Source: Bin18 sp965242795 (GTDB taxonomy: Bacteria; Desulfobacterota; Binatia; Bin18). From it: DNA of 64,000 bases. The DNA is taken from positions 2,108,001 through 2,172,000 of the forward strand of contig OZ251505.1 of NCBI GenBank assembly GCA_965242795.1, read 5' to 3'. Position 1 is the first letter of the stretch. Every line of letters starts with the position of its first letter. The notes beneath the pieces were generated by a model that was not told where the DNA came from, did no database searches, and worked only from the letters and a program-made list of their open reading frames with translations. The translations under genes were made by a program, and so were the position numbers. Of the stretch, positions 32,409-40,980 are shown in pieces.

Positions 32409-33626
32409 ATGCAGGCAAACATGGACGTCCTGATGACCTGCCCGTCGCAACGGGACCGCAACGCCCTGGCCGACGTCCCCGGCTACCGCTTCCACTGGCT
32501 CGACGCCCCGCTCAACCCGCGTACCCCGTCGCCGGACCTCGACCTGCTGGCCTATACCGACCGCTGCCGCGCGTATGTCGCCGCGCACCCCATCGATGCG
32601 GTGTTCTATTCGCGTGACGTGGCCGACCTCGTGGCCGCGGTCGTGTGCGAAGAATTCGGGCTGCCGGGGCCGAGCGTCGAGGCCGTATTCCGCTGCCTGC
32701 ACAAATACTACGGCCGCCGAGTCGAGCCCGACCCGCCGCGCTGCGACTACATCGCGCTCGACGACGAACGGCCCTGCGTCCCCGGCTACCCGTGCTATCT
32801 CAAACCGCCGTGGCTCAACCTCGGTATGCTGAGCTTCAAGCTCGAGTCGGACGACGACCTGCAGCGCGCCCTGGCCGTCGTCCGCCGCGAATACCCGGCC
32901 TGGGCGCCGTTGTACCTGCCGTTCTTCGAGCGCTACGTCGATACGGAGAAATTCCCGCTCGCCACGCGCGAAATCATGCTGGTCGAAGAGTTCGTCGACG
33001 GCCCGCAGGTGACGGTCGAGGGCTGGGTCGCCGACGCCCAGCCGGCAGTGTGGGCGATCACCGATACGAACACGTATCCGGGTACCCGCGTCATCGACAA
33101 TTTCTCGCTGCCGTCTCGCCAGCCCGCGCACATCCGGCGACTCCTGGCCGAACGGGCCGCGCAGGCCGCCGAGAACGTCGGGCTCGCCCACGGCTTCTTC
33201 AACGTCGAATTCTGGTGCCACGACGACGCGGTGACGCTCACCGAGGTCAACGGCCGCGCCGCCACGTGTTTCTACAATCTGTACCGCGGCTGTCTGGACG
33301 CCTGCGTCTATGAGGCCGGATTGGAACTCGCCGCGGGGCGCGTCCCGCGGCGCCTGCCGACGCCGAATGCCACGGTCGGCGGGCAGTTCAACCTGATTAC
33401 CTTCGGCGAGGATCCGGCCGAGGCGCTGTTCGACTTCACGCAAGCGCCGACCGTGCCCGGCCTGACCGTCTATGTCGAGCCGGGGCAGGAAGTGCGGCCC
33501 GTCAGCGAGTTCGGCGTGGTGCTGGCCCAGGTCGATCTGTTCGGCCCGAGCTACGACGCCATTCGCAACGAGGCCGAACGGGTGCGCCGCCTGCTCCTCA
33601 GACAGCCGGCCCACTCGCCGTGGTAG
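32409..33626 (+). CDS. ATP-grasp ligase at the head of the egt cluster
   Basis: A 405-residue ATP-grasp protein. After an N-terminal alpha/beta domain (AVFYSRDVADLVAAVVCEEF, GLPGPSVEAVFRCLHKYYGR) it shows the nucleotide-binding segment YPCYLKPPWLNLGMLSFKLE, the EEFVDGPQVTVEGWVADAQP strand and the magnesium-binding GFFNVEFWCHDD followed by LTEVNGRAATCFYNLY. ATP-grasp enzymes join a carboxylate to an amine or thiol. In canonical ergothioneine clusters EgtA, a different fold, makes gamma-glutamylcysteine; here this ligase stands in that position. It could make that dipeptide or another amide, which is inference. An in-frame ATG at 32421 is possible. EgtC follows after 6 bases. Confidence 0.75.
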   Translation: MQANMDVLMTCPSQRDRNALADVPGYRFHWLDAPLNPRTPSPDLDLLAYTDRCRAYVAAHPIDAVFYSRDVADLVAAVVCEEFGLPGPSVEAVFRCLHKYYGRRVEPDPPRCDYIALDDERPCVPGYPCYLKPPWLNLGMLSFKLESDDDLQRALAVVRREYPAWAPLYLPFFERYVDTEKFPLATREIMLVEEFVDGPQVTVEGWVADAQPAVWAITDTNTYPGTRVIDNFSLPSRQPAHIRRLLAERAAQAAENVGLAHGFFNVEFWCHDDAVTLTEVNGRAATCFYNLYRGCLDACVYEAGLELAAGRVPRRLPTPNATVGGQFNLITFGEDPAEALFDFTQAPTVPGLTVYVEPGQEVRPVSEFGVVLAQVDLFGPSYDAIRNEAERVRRLLLRQPAHSPW

Positions 33627-33632
33627 GCGCGC

Positions 33633-34442
33633 ATGTGTCGTTTCGTCGCGTACCGCGGCAGCCGCGTCCCGCTGGCGCGGGTGCTCTCTTCTGCGGATCA
33701 CTCGCTGGTCAAACAGGGCTATCAGCCGCGCGAGATGACCGCCGGCACGCTCAACGCCGACGGGTTCGGGGTAGGCTGGTACGACCGCACGGTTGAAGCC
33801 GAGCCCGGCATCTACACCAGCGTCCTCCCGATCTGGAACGACCGGAACCTGCCGAGCCTGATCCGCCATGTCACGGCGGACTGCATCCTGGCCAACGTGC
33901 GCAGCGCCACCCCGGGGTACGGCATCGATCAGAGCAACTGCCAGCCGTTCCGCCACGGCCGCGTGGCGTTCATGCACAACGGGTACATCGAACACGCGCG
34001 GGACGGATTGCTGCGCACGATTCGCACGAGCCTGCGCGACGAATACGAGCGGAGCATCCGCGGGACGACCGACTCGGAACACGTGTTCGCGCTGCTGCTC
34101 GACGTGCTGCACGGCCACGAGTTGACGCCGCGTGCCTCCGTGGCCGCCATTCGGCAGACGGTCGCGCAACTGCTGGCGTGGCACGGCCGCGGCCACATGG
34201 CGCTCAACTTGGTGGTTGCGGACGGCGACCACGTGGCCGCGCTGCGTTTCGCCACCGACGCGCCGGCGCCGTCGTTGTACTACGCCTGCGACGAACCCGA
34301 ATTCCCCGGCGCCGTCGTCGTGGCCTCCGAGAAGCTGTCCGCGCATCCCGCGTGGCAGCCGGTGCCGGAAGGCGGCATCGTGACGTTCCGCAACGCGACC
34401 GACCTGCGTGTGGACGATCTGGAATTGCCGGAGGCGGCATGA
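33633..34442 (+). CDS. egtC: EgtC, class II glutamine amidotransferase-fold hydrolase
   Basis: A 269-residue Ntn amidohydrolase. The nucleophile is Cys2 (MCRFVAYRG). Other landmarks are ADGFGVGWYD, NVRSATPGYGIDQSNCQPF, AFMHNGYIEH and TTDSEHVFALLL. EgtC removes the glutamyl group from gamma-glutamyl-hercynylcysteine sulfoxide in mycobacteria. Its presence implies that EgtB here uses a gamma-glutamyl, or similarly capped, cysteine. The stop overlaps the EgtB start (ATGA, 34439-34442), so the pair is translationally coupled. Confidence 0.85.
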   Translation: MCRFVAYRGSRVPLARVLSSADHSLVKQGYQPREMTAGTLNADGFGVGWYDRTVEAEPGIYTSVLPIWNDRNLPSLIRHVTADCILANVRSATPGYGIDQSNCQPFRHGRVAFMHNGYIEHARDGLLRTIRTSLRDEYERSIRGTTDSEHVFALLLDVLHGHELTPRASVAAIRQTVAQLLAWHGRGHMALNLVVADGDHVAALRFATDAPAPSLYYACDEPEFPGAVVVASEKLSAHPAWQPVPEGGIVTFRNATDLRVDDLELPEAA

Positions 34443-35731
34443 TCGACGTGGCCGACTTCCAACGCCGGATGGTCACGGCGCGGGCGTACACCGCGTCCCT
34501 GTTCGCGGACCTCGATGCCCGGGATTTCTGCCGCCAAGTCCACCCCGAGTTCAGTCCGCCGGGCTGGCACCTCGGCCACGTCGGCGCGACCGAGGCGTTC
34601 TGGATTCTGCAGCAATGCGGGCGCGCCGCGGCGCCGAACCCGGACTACGAGACGCTGTTCTCGCCGCTCGAAACCCCCAAGGCGCAGCGGACCAGGCTGC
34701 CCGCGGCATGCGAAGTCATTTCCTATCTCGACCGTATTCGGGAAGAGGCGTTCGCCTTTCTGGAGCGTGGGGGCTGGGACGACGATCACGCCCTACTCGG
34801 CGAAGGGCGCATCCTGAACGTGCTGCTGCAACACGAGGAGCAGCACGGCGAATTGGTGTTGCTGATCCGCAATCTTCTGGCCGCGGCGGACTCCGACGCG
34901 GGCCGGAACGGTGCGGCAGCGCGGCTGGCGAAACCCTCCCACTGCGGCGGCGCTTCCCGGCCGCCGGGACGTGCGCCGCTTCCGCGCACGTCCGACGCCA
35001 TGCTGCCCATCTCGGCCGGGCTATTCGCTATGGGCAGCGACCGCTGCGCCGCCACGCTCGACAACGAGCGCCCGCGACATCGGGCCCGGACGCGCGCGTT
35101 CCTGATCGACCGCGTGCCGGTCAGCAACGCCGAATTTCTGGACTTCGTCGAGCGCGGCGGCTACCGCGAAACGCGCTATTGGACACTGGCCGGCTGGCGC
35201 TGGCGGGCGGCGCAAGGCGTAGAACATCCGCTCCACTGGCGCAGGAACGGCCAGAACGAATGGATCGAGGTCGGGCCGTTCGGCAGCGCCCCGCTCGACC
35301 CGCGGCGGCCGGTGATGTGCGTCAGTTGGTACGAAGCCGACGCGTACGCGCGCGCCGCGGGCAAACGCCTGCCCACCGAGGCCGAATGGGAGAAAGCCGC
35401 ACGCGGGCAGCCCACGGACGACGGAACGGACGCCGCGGCCGGTCGGTTGGACTCGGTCGGCCACGTCTGGGAATGGACGCAGACGTGGTTCGCGCCGTAT
35501 CCGGGATTTCGGGCGTTTCCGTACGCAGGCTATTCGGTTCCGTATTTCGACGGCCGGCATCGCGTCTTGCGCGGCGGCTCGTGGGCGACCCGGTCGCACG
35601 TGCGCCGGCCGACCTTTCGCAACTGGTATCACCCGGGGATGCGTGCGGTGTTCGCCGGCTTCCGGTGCGCCCGAGACGCGCCCCCCGCCGCGGCCGCACG
35701 CGGAAACGGCTCTGCACGCCACGCCGCCTAG
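34439..35731 (+). CDS. egtB: EgtB, ergothioneine sulfoxide synthase
   Basis: A 430-residue non-haem iron enzyme. The N-terminal DinB-like domain supplies the iron histidines: WHLGHVG (His44, His47) and QHEEQHGE (His132, His136). The C-terminal formylglycine-generating-type domain has LIDRVPVSNAEFLDFV, PVMCVSWYEADAYARAAGKR, LPTEAEWEKAARG, VWEWTQTWF and RVLRGGSWATRSHVRRP, ending AVFAGFRCAR. EgtB joins hercynine to a thiol donor with O2 to give the sulfoxide. Between the domains, residues about 155-185 are Ala/Pro/Gly-rich linker, longer than usual. Starts inside the EgtC stop; followed by EgtD after 27 bases. Confidence 0.9.
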   Translation: MIDVADFQRRMVTARAYTASLFADLDARDFCRQVHPEFSPPGWHLGHVGATEAFWILQQCGRAAAPNPDYETLFSPLETPKAQRTRLPAACEVISYLDRIREEAFAFLERGGWDDDHALLGEGRILNVLLQHEEQHGELVLLIRNLLAAADSDAGRNGAAARLAKPSHCGGASRPPGRAPLPRTSDAMLPISAGLFAMGSDRCAATLDNERPRHRARTRAFLIDRVPVSNAEFLDFVERGGYRETRYWTLAGWRWRAAQGVEHPLHWRRNGQNEWIEVGPFGSAPLDPRRPVMCVSWYEADAYARAAGKRLPTEAEWEKAARGQPTDDGTDAAAGRLDSVGHVWEWTQTWFAPYPGFRAFPYAGYSVPYFDGRHRVLRGGSWATRSHVRRPTFRNWYHPGMRAVFAGFRCARDAPPAAAARGNGSARHAA

Positions 35732-35758
35732 AAGCCTCGAAAGAGAACCGGACACCGT

Positions 35759-36760
35759 ATGCCGCCCGCCGCGCCCCCGACCGACCGCCTGCGGATTGCG
35801 ACGCCCGGCGCCTTGCGTTCCCGATTCCGCGAGGATGTGGCGTTCGGCTTGCAGCAGCCGCAGAAGACCCTGCACCCGAAATATTTCTACGACGCGCGCG
35901 GATCCAAGCTGTTCGAGGACATCTGCCGGCAGCCCGAATACTACCTGACGCGCACCGAAGCGCAGATTCTCCGCCGCCACGCGCCCGACATCGTCGCGCA
36001 CACCGCGGGCGCCGCGCTGGTCGAGTTGGGCAGCGGCAGTTCGGTCAAGACTCGGCTGTTGTTCGACGAATACCAGCGTCGGGACCAGCTCCGGCAGTAC
36101 GTCCCGATCGACATCAGCGCGGCCATGCTCGAAGAAACGGCGCACGGCCTGCTGCGCGACTACCCGACGCTGCGCATCGACGCCCTGGCGACCGACTACA
36201 CGACCGCCCTGAGCGCGCTGCCGGCCGCGGACCGCCGCCTCGTCCTGTTTCTGGGCAGCAATCTGGGCAATTTCAGCCCGACTGAACAGGCCGAACTGTT
36301 CGCGCAGTTGGCGGCCTGCCTGCGGCCCGGCGATCAATTGCTGCTGGGGCTGGACCTGCGCAAGCCGGTCGCCATCCTGGAAGCCGCGTACAACGACGCG
36401 GCCGGCGTGACCGCGGCCTTCAACCGGAACATCCTGCGCCACGTCAACCGCGAGTTGCACGCGGATTTCGACCCGGCCCGCTTCGCGCACGTGGCGTTCT
36501 ACAATGCCGCCGCGCACCAGATCGAAATGCACCTCGAGAGCCAGACCGCGCACACGGTGACGGTGGGCGCGCTGGACCTGGACGTATCGTTCCGCGCCGG
36601 CGAGACCATCCATACCGAAATCTCCCGCAAATTCGACGCCCGCGACGTGCAGGCGCAACTCGAGCATTACGGATTCCAACCGCAGGCCGCGTGGACCGAC
36701 CCGAACGACTACTTCGTGCTGAGTCTGTTCCGCTACGCAGCCGGCGCGCCGCGCGCCTAG
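35759..36760 (+). CDS. egtD: EgtD, histidine N-alpha-methyltransferase
   Basis: A 333-residue SAM-dependent methyltransferase. Diagnostic stretches are KYFYDARGSKLFEDICRQPE, YYLTRTEAQIL, VELGSGSSVKTRLLFDEY (SAM loop), VPIDISAAMLEETA, FLGSNLGNFSP and the C-terminal IHTEISRKFD. EgtD trimethylates histidine to hercynine, the first step of ergothioneine biosynthesis, in the cytoplasm. Length and motifs match the family fully. It sits after EgtB in a tightly packed operon. Confidence 0.9.
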   Translation: MPPAAPPTDRLRIATPGALRSRFREDVAFGLQQPQKTLHPKYFYDARGSKLFEDICRQPEYYLTRTEAQILRRHAPDIVAHTAGAALVELGSGSSVKTRLLFDEYQRRDQLRQYVPIDISAAMLEETAHGLLRDYPTLRIDALATDYTTALSALPAADRRLVLFLGSNLGNFSPTEQAELFAQLAACLRPGDQLLLGLDLRKPVAILEAAYNDAAGVTAAFNRNILRHVNRELHADFDPARFAHVAFYNAAAHQIEMHLESQTAHTVTVGALDLDVSFRAGETIHTEISRKFDARDVQAQLEHYGFQPQAAWTDPNDYFVLSLFRYAAGAPRA

Positions 36761-36776
36761 CCGCCCGGGCGCCTCC

Positions 36777-37793
36777 ATGCCGAGAACCGACGCACCGCTG
36801 CTGCTCATCGCGGCCGGCGGAACGATCGGCATGGCCCGCCGCGACCCGACCGGGGGTTCCTCCCGGCTGTCGGCCGCCCAACTCCTGGCCGCAACAGGGG
36901 AGGACCAAACCCGCGTCCGGTGTGTGGACGTGCCGTACCCCGACCACCGCATCGGCTCGCCCGATGACGTCCTGCGCCTCGCGCGCATCATCGAAACGCA
37001 GGCGCGCCGCGGCGTGGCCGGCATCGTGGTGACGCACGGCACGGACGCGCTGGAAGAAGTCGCCTACGCGGTGGACGAGATGGTGTCGAGTATCGTGCCG
37101 ATCGTGTTCACGGGCGCCATGCGGCCACCGTGGGCCGCGGATGCCGACGGCGGGCGGAATCTCCACGACGCACTGCGCGTCGCGGCCGGCGCCGCGCCCG
37201 ACTGGGGAACGCTGGTCACCCTGCACGGCCGCGTGTTCGAAGCTCTGAGCGTCTATAAGCAGGACAGCGTGGCCCCGGACGCCTTTGCGGCGCGCCGCGG
37301 CACGCCATGCGCGCTCGTGCGTGGAGAAAGTGCCGAGCCCTTGGAATCCCGCTGGACCCCGACGCGCTGGAACCGTCTCGGCCGGATCCCGGAGCGCCGT
37401 CCGCCCGGGGTTGCGATCGTCACGCTCGGCATCGGCGATGACGCCGCCCTGCTCGGACTCGTGGAGGACAATCCTACGGCCGCGGTGGAGCGGCTCGCCG
37501 AGTCGGGCATGCGCGGGCTGGTGGTGGCGAGTCAGGGCGCCGGCACGCTGCCGCCCGCGGCGTTCGACCGACTGCGCGGGTTGGCCCGCGCGGGGCTGCC
37601 CGTGGTGTGTTGCGCCGGCACCCCGAGCGGCCCCGTCGCGGCGCGCACGTGGTATCCCGCGGCGTACGAGGAACTCTCCCGTGCCGGCCTGATCCTCGAA
37701 GATCACCTGTCGCCGCGCAAAGCCCGGCTGCGTCTGATGTTGAGCTTCGCCCTCGGCCGCGGCTACGCCCCTGTGTGCGTCGAGTCGGCGTAA
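36777..37793 (+). CDS. Type I/II asparaginase-like amidohydrolase
   Basis: A 338-residue protein. Both catalytic threonine motifs are present: LIAAGGTIGMA (first Thr) and GIVVTHGTDALEEVAYAVDE (Thr-Asp pair). Further signs are VFTGAMRPP and RNLHDALRVA. No signal peptide, so it is cytoplasmic. The family hydrolyses asparagine or glutamine to the acid; relatives act on other amides. It starts 16 bases after EgtD, so it is the last gene of the egt operon. It may release glutamate or ammonia in connection with the pathway, or cut a side product; that is inference. Confidence 0.85.
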   Translation: MPRTDAPLLLIAAGGTIGMARRDPTGGSSRLSAAQLLAATGEDQTRVRCVDVPYPDHRIGSPDDVLRLARIIETQARRGVAGIVVTHGTDALEEVAYAVDEMVSSIVPIVFTGAMRPPWAADADGGRNLHDALRVAAGAAPDWGTLVTLHGRVFEALSVYKQDSVAPDAFAARRGTPCALVRGESAEPLESRWTPTRWNRLGRIPERRPPGVAIVTLGIGDDAALLGLVEDNPTAAVERLAESGMRGLVVASQGAGTLPPAAFDRLRGLARAGLPVVCCAGTPSGPVAARTWYPAAYEELSRAGLILEDHLSPRKARLRLMLSFALGRGYAPVCVESA

Positions 37794-38344
37794 GCCGCTC
37801 AGAGAGGGGATCCGTCGGATATACGTCACGAGTAGCACTGGTACCTTCTTATGTCCAAACCGAGTAGAGGAAAGCCCTTTGAGATTCCTCAAATGATTCA
37901 GCATACAGATTCCCCCTCTTCAGCCATGTCGGCGTGGCCCATGCGGCATTCACCCACGTGACTTCGCTATCGACGACGAAGGAGACTGCCAGCATCGAAG
38001 TTGCGGCTAATCCGCAGTCGCCCTTCATCGCCAAGGATCAATGCAAAACTTTGCCATACACGAGCGGTAGATTTCACGATGCAGGCTAAGCGACGGATGG
38101 CTGGACTTCCTGTTGACCCCAGCCCTGCCGCAGGGGTTGAGAGATGCACTGCTGGCTTATGAGGGACCTAGACGGGGGTCTGCCTTTACAAGAGGAGTAG
38201 TCGCCCGCCGGCTGTGGAACCATCAGATGAGATGCCGCATTTTCTCCTTTCCCTCGGTTTCAAGTCGGTAGATTGCTGTCGCTTGACGTGCCTGTAGTTC
38301 GCTTTTAGTGTTAGGCTTCTTTCCCAAACCAGCCCTAATTCTCC
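37794..38344. other. Long gene-free stretch, lower G+C
   Basis: No coding region is supported. The sequence is visibly less GC-rich than the surroundings. Two short minus-strand frames overlap here (37849-38034 and 37967-38149); the first reads NAAWATPTWLKRGNLYAESF and the second RRLACIVKSTARVWQSFALI, which together might be a frameshifted remnant of a gene. A possible plus-strand promoter, TTGACG (38283-38288) 17 bases before TAGTGT, could serve the isomerase gene. Confidence 0.4.
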
Positions 38345-38368
38345 ATGGTCCTATCCATGTTATTACCC

Positions 38369-38953
38369 ATGAAGGACGAAATTCGCCGCATTTTCGAGAC
38401 GAGCATCCAGGTCAAGCAACAGTTCTTACTGGACCAGCTTTCCGCATTGATTGCGGCGACCGAAGCGGTTATCGCCACGCTGCGTCGCGGAGGAAAAGTC
38501 CTATTGTTCGGAAACGGGGGAAGCGCCGCGGACGCCCAACATATCGCGGCGGAGTTCGTGAACCGATACGTGAGGGATCGGCCTCCGTTGCCCGCCATTG
38601 CGTTGACGACCGATACTCCGGCCCTGACCGCGATTGCGAACGACTTCGGTCCGGAAGAAGTCTTCGTCAAGCAGATCCGGGCGCTTGGAAAGGCAGGCGA
38701 CGTTGCGCTGGCGCTCTCGACAAGCGGGAATTCTCCCAACGTGCTGCGTGGGATCGAGTGCTGCCGAGAGTTGGGAATCAAAACCATCGGGCTGACCGGC
38801 GGGACGGGTGGGGCGCTGGCGGAATGTGTCGATCACTGTTTGTGTGTCGCGGCTACGACGTCCACCCCGCGGATTCAGGAAACGCACATTCTGATCGGCC
38901 ACGCGATTTGCGAGATGGTCGATTTCGCGCTGTACGGCCCGGATGAAGCATAG
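38369..38953 (+). CDS. gmhA: Sedoheptulose-7-phosphate isomerase-like SIS protein (GmhA type)
   Basis: A 194-residue SIS-domain protein (from MKDEIRRIFETS; an ATG at 38345 adds 8 residues). Typical GmhA stretches are LLFGNGGSAADAQHIAAEFV, NRYVRDRPPLPAIALTTDTP, SGNSPNVLRG and, near the end, IQETHILIGHAICEMVDFAL, with the conserved Gln, His and Glu of the zinc site. GmhA converts sedoheptulose 7-phosphate to D-glycero-D-manno-heptose 7-phosphate for LPS core. It overlaps the next gene by 11 bases. A glycosyltransferase follows, which suits a role in surface sugars. Confidence 0.85.
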   Translation: MKDEIRRIFETSIQVKQQFLLDQLSALIAATEAVIATLRRGGKVLLFGNGGSAADAQHIAAEFVNRYVRDRPPLPAIALTTDTPALTAIANDFGPEEVFVKQIRALGKAGDVALALSTSGNSPNVLRGIECCRELGIKTIGLTGGTGGALAECVDHCLCVAATTSTPRIQETHILIGHAICEMVDFALYGPDEA

Positions 38954-39947
38954 GCAGGAACGACCGCGCCGCTCCACCGAGAAGTGTTGTCCCGTGCAAT
39001 TTCCCCCCGTCGATCCGAGTCGAGCAACGACGTATCCGCTCAGCCAACGGCCCAGCAAGGTCGCGTTGGACGGATTCGGCAAACCGTGGCGGGCGGGCGG
39101 CAGTCTGCGACGTTTTCTCCAGGGCCTGCCGGGCATCCTCGCAGGAAAGGACGTCGCCGAGGTTGGCGACCGAATCGTCGATGCAGTGTTGGCCGGGCGA
39201 CCGGTCGTGCTCGGCATGGGCGCCCATCCGCTCAAGGTCGGGTTGTCCCCCCTGATCGTCGATCTGCTGGAGCAGGGGATCGTGTCCGCCCTGGCGATGA
39301 ACGGAGCCGGTATCGTCCACGATTTCGAGTTGGCGTATCAGGGTGCTACGTCGGAGGATGTGGCGGACGGTCTGGATACGGGCCGGTTCGGCATGGCGCG
39401 TGAAACCGGGGAGTTTCTGAATGAGGCGATCCGCGTCGGGGTGACCGAACGCGGCGTCGGCATCGGTCGGGCCGTGGGAATGCGGATCCTGGACGAGGAA
39501 CTCCCGTATGCGACGCACAGTGTGCTGGCCGCGTGCGCACGGCTCGACGCGCCCGCCTGTGTCCACGTCGCCGTCGGGACCGATATCGTCCACATGCACC
39601 CCAGCGCGGACGGACGCGCCATCGGGGAGGGCAGCCTGCGCGATTTCCATTTGCTGACTTCGGTCGTGGCACAATTGGAGGGCGGCGTCTTCCTCAATCT
39701 GGGTTCCGCGGTCATCATTCCCGAGGTGTTTCTGAAGGCGTTGTCCCTAGCCAGAAATCTGGGACATCCGGTCAAGACGTTCACCACGGTCGATCTCGAT
39801 TTCATCCGCCAGTATCGGCCGACGGTCAACGTCGTGCACCGCCCGACACAGGCCGGCGGGCACGGGTATCAGTTGACCGGCCACCACGAAATCTTGTTCC
39901 CGTTGCTGTGCGCCGCGGTCATCGAGCGGCTTTCCGAGCGTGGTTGA
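38943..39947 (+). CDS. Deoxyhypusine-synthase-like protein without the catalytic lysine
   Basis: Up to 334 residues; a GTG at 38994 (VQFPPVDPSRATTY) may be the real start because sequence before it looks atypical. The segments VVLGMGAHPLKVGLSPLIVD, SALAMNGAGIVHDFELAYQG, TSEDVADGL and CVHVAVGTDIVHMHPSADGR belong to the deoxyhypusine synthase fold, with NAD-type glycine-rich loops. The active-site Lys of true deoxyhypusine synthases (in a W-G-K context) is not found, and bacteria have no eIF5A, so another reaction is expected. Tight overlap with the GmhA-like gene suggests a part in sugar metabolism. The C-terminus is GHHEILFPLLCAAVIERLSE. Confidence 0.6.
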   Translation: MKHRQERPRRSTEKCCPVQFPPVDPSRATTYPLSQRPSKVALDGFGKPWRAGGSLRRFLQGLPGILAGKDVAEVGDRIVDAVLAGRPVVLGMGAHPLKVGLSPLIVDLLEQGIVSALAMNGAGIVHDFELAYQGATSEDVADGLDTGRFGMARETGEFLNEAIRVGVTERGVGIGRAVGMRILDEELPYATHSVLAACARLDAPACVHVAVGTDIVHMHPSADGRAIGEGSLRDFHLLTSVVAQLEGGVFLNLGSAVIIPEVFLKALSLARNLGHPVKTFTTVDLDFIRQYRPTVNVVHRPTQAGGHGYQLTGHHEILFPLLCAAVIERLSERG

Positions 39948-40016
39948 CAGGCGGTCCCGACGGACTGAAGGTAGTCCCGGCGAGCGGGTATGTCTATACT
40001 GCTCGGCTCATAACCA

Positions 40017-40943
40017 ATGCCGGACCAACCCACGGTCGCCGTTCTCTTGGCGGCGTTCGAAGATCACAGGTTTTTGTCGTCACAGCTTGCGTCCATCCGC
40101 TCTCAGACCCACGAACGTTGCGAAGTTTGGGTATCGCGGGACTGCGAGACCGAAGCGACCAGCCACATTCTTGCGCAGCACGAGCCCCTTTTCGGCGCCG
40201 ACCGGTTTCACGTCGTCGCCGGCCCCCGTGCAGGGTTGGTACGGAACTTTCTGTCCCTCCTTGGCCGTGCGGAGGTGCACGGCGATTATTACGCCTTTGC
40301 GGATCAGGATGATGTGTGGGAACCCGACAAGCTGGCACGCGCCGTTGCGTGGTTGACCGATCTGCCGGACGACGTCCCGGCCGTGTATTGCTCACGGACG
40401 CGCCTGATAGATGCCCGAGACCATGACCGGGGACTTTCGCCACTGTGTGACAAGCCGCCGGGCTTCGCCCATGCGCTCGTGCAGAACATCGGTGGTGGCA
40501 ATACGATGGTGATGAACGGCCCGGCCCGTGCGCTCGTGCGCCGCGCGGGGCCGCAGGACGTGCCCTATCACGACTGGTGGACGTATCTGCTGGTGGCCGG
40601 TGCGGGGGGCATCGTGCGATACGACCCGTATCCATCGGTGCGCTACCGTCAGCACGACCGGAACGACCTGGGTACGAATAAGGGGGGTCGCGGTCGCGCC
40701 GCGGGAGTGCGACGGCTACTAGATGGAACGGTTCGGGAGTGCATCACCGCGAACGTTCAGGCATTGCGCGATATGCACGAGATGCTCACGCCGGAGAATC
40801 GACGCCTCTTCTATCGTTTTTGCGCCGTACGCGAACGTCGGCTGATAGCCAGGGTGCGAGGAGTTTGGACGTCTGGCGTCTACCGGCAGCGTGGTAGTGG
40901 TACGCTTGAACTGCTTGTGGCCGCGCTGCTGAAGAAACTCTAG
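40017..40943 (+). CDS. GT2 family glycosyltransferase
   Basis: A 308-residue family 2 glycosyltransferase. The N-terminal nucleotide-sugar domain has VAVLLAAFEDHRFLSSQLAS and the metal motif in YYAFADQDDVWEPDKL, as in rhamnosyltransferases of the RfbF kind. Acceptor region VQNIGGGNTMVMNGPA and YHDWWTYLLVAGAG follow. It ends in a helical basic stretch. It likely adds a sugar to LPS core or O-antigen. Starts 69 bases after the preceding gene in the same direction. Confidence 0.85.
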   Translation: MPDQPTVAVLLAAFEDHRFLSSQLASIRSQTHERCEVWVSRDCETEATSHILAQHEPLFGADRFHVVAGPRAGLVRNFLSLLGRAEVHGDYYAFADQDDVWEPDKLARAVAWLTDLPDDVPAVYCSRTRLIDARDHDRGLSPLCDKPPGFAHALVQNIGGGNTMVMNGPARALVRRAGPQDVPYHDWWTYLLVAGAGGIVRYDPYPSVRYRQHDRNDLGTNKGGRGRAAGVRRLLDGTVRECITANVQALRDMHEMLTPENRRLFYRFCAVRERRLIARVRGVWTSGVYRQRGSGTLELLVAALLKKL

Positions 40944-40980
40944 TCGCGCGAATTTTGTGGTCGTAGTCGGGGAGGGAGGA

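Noticed and set aside
37849..38149. Two overlapping short minus-strand frames
   Set aside because: May be a gene remnant, but neither frame has a recognisable domain; kept only as a note in the gap entry.
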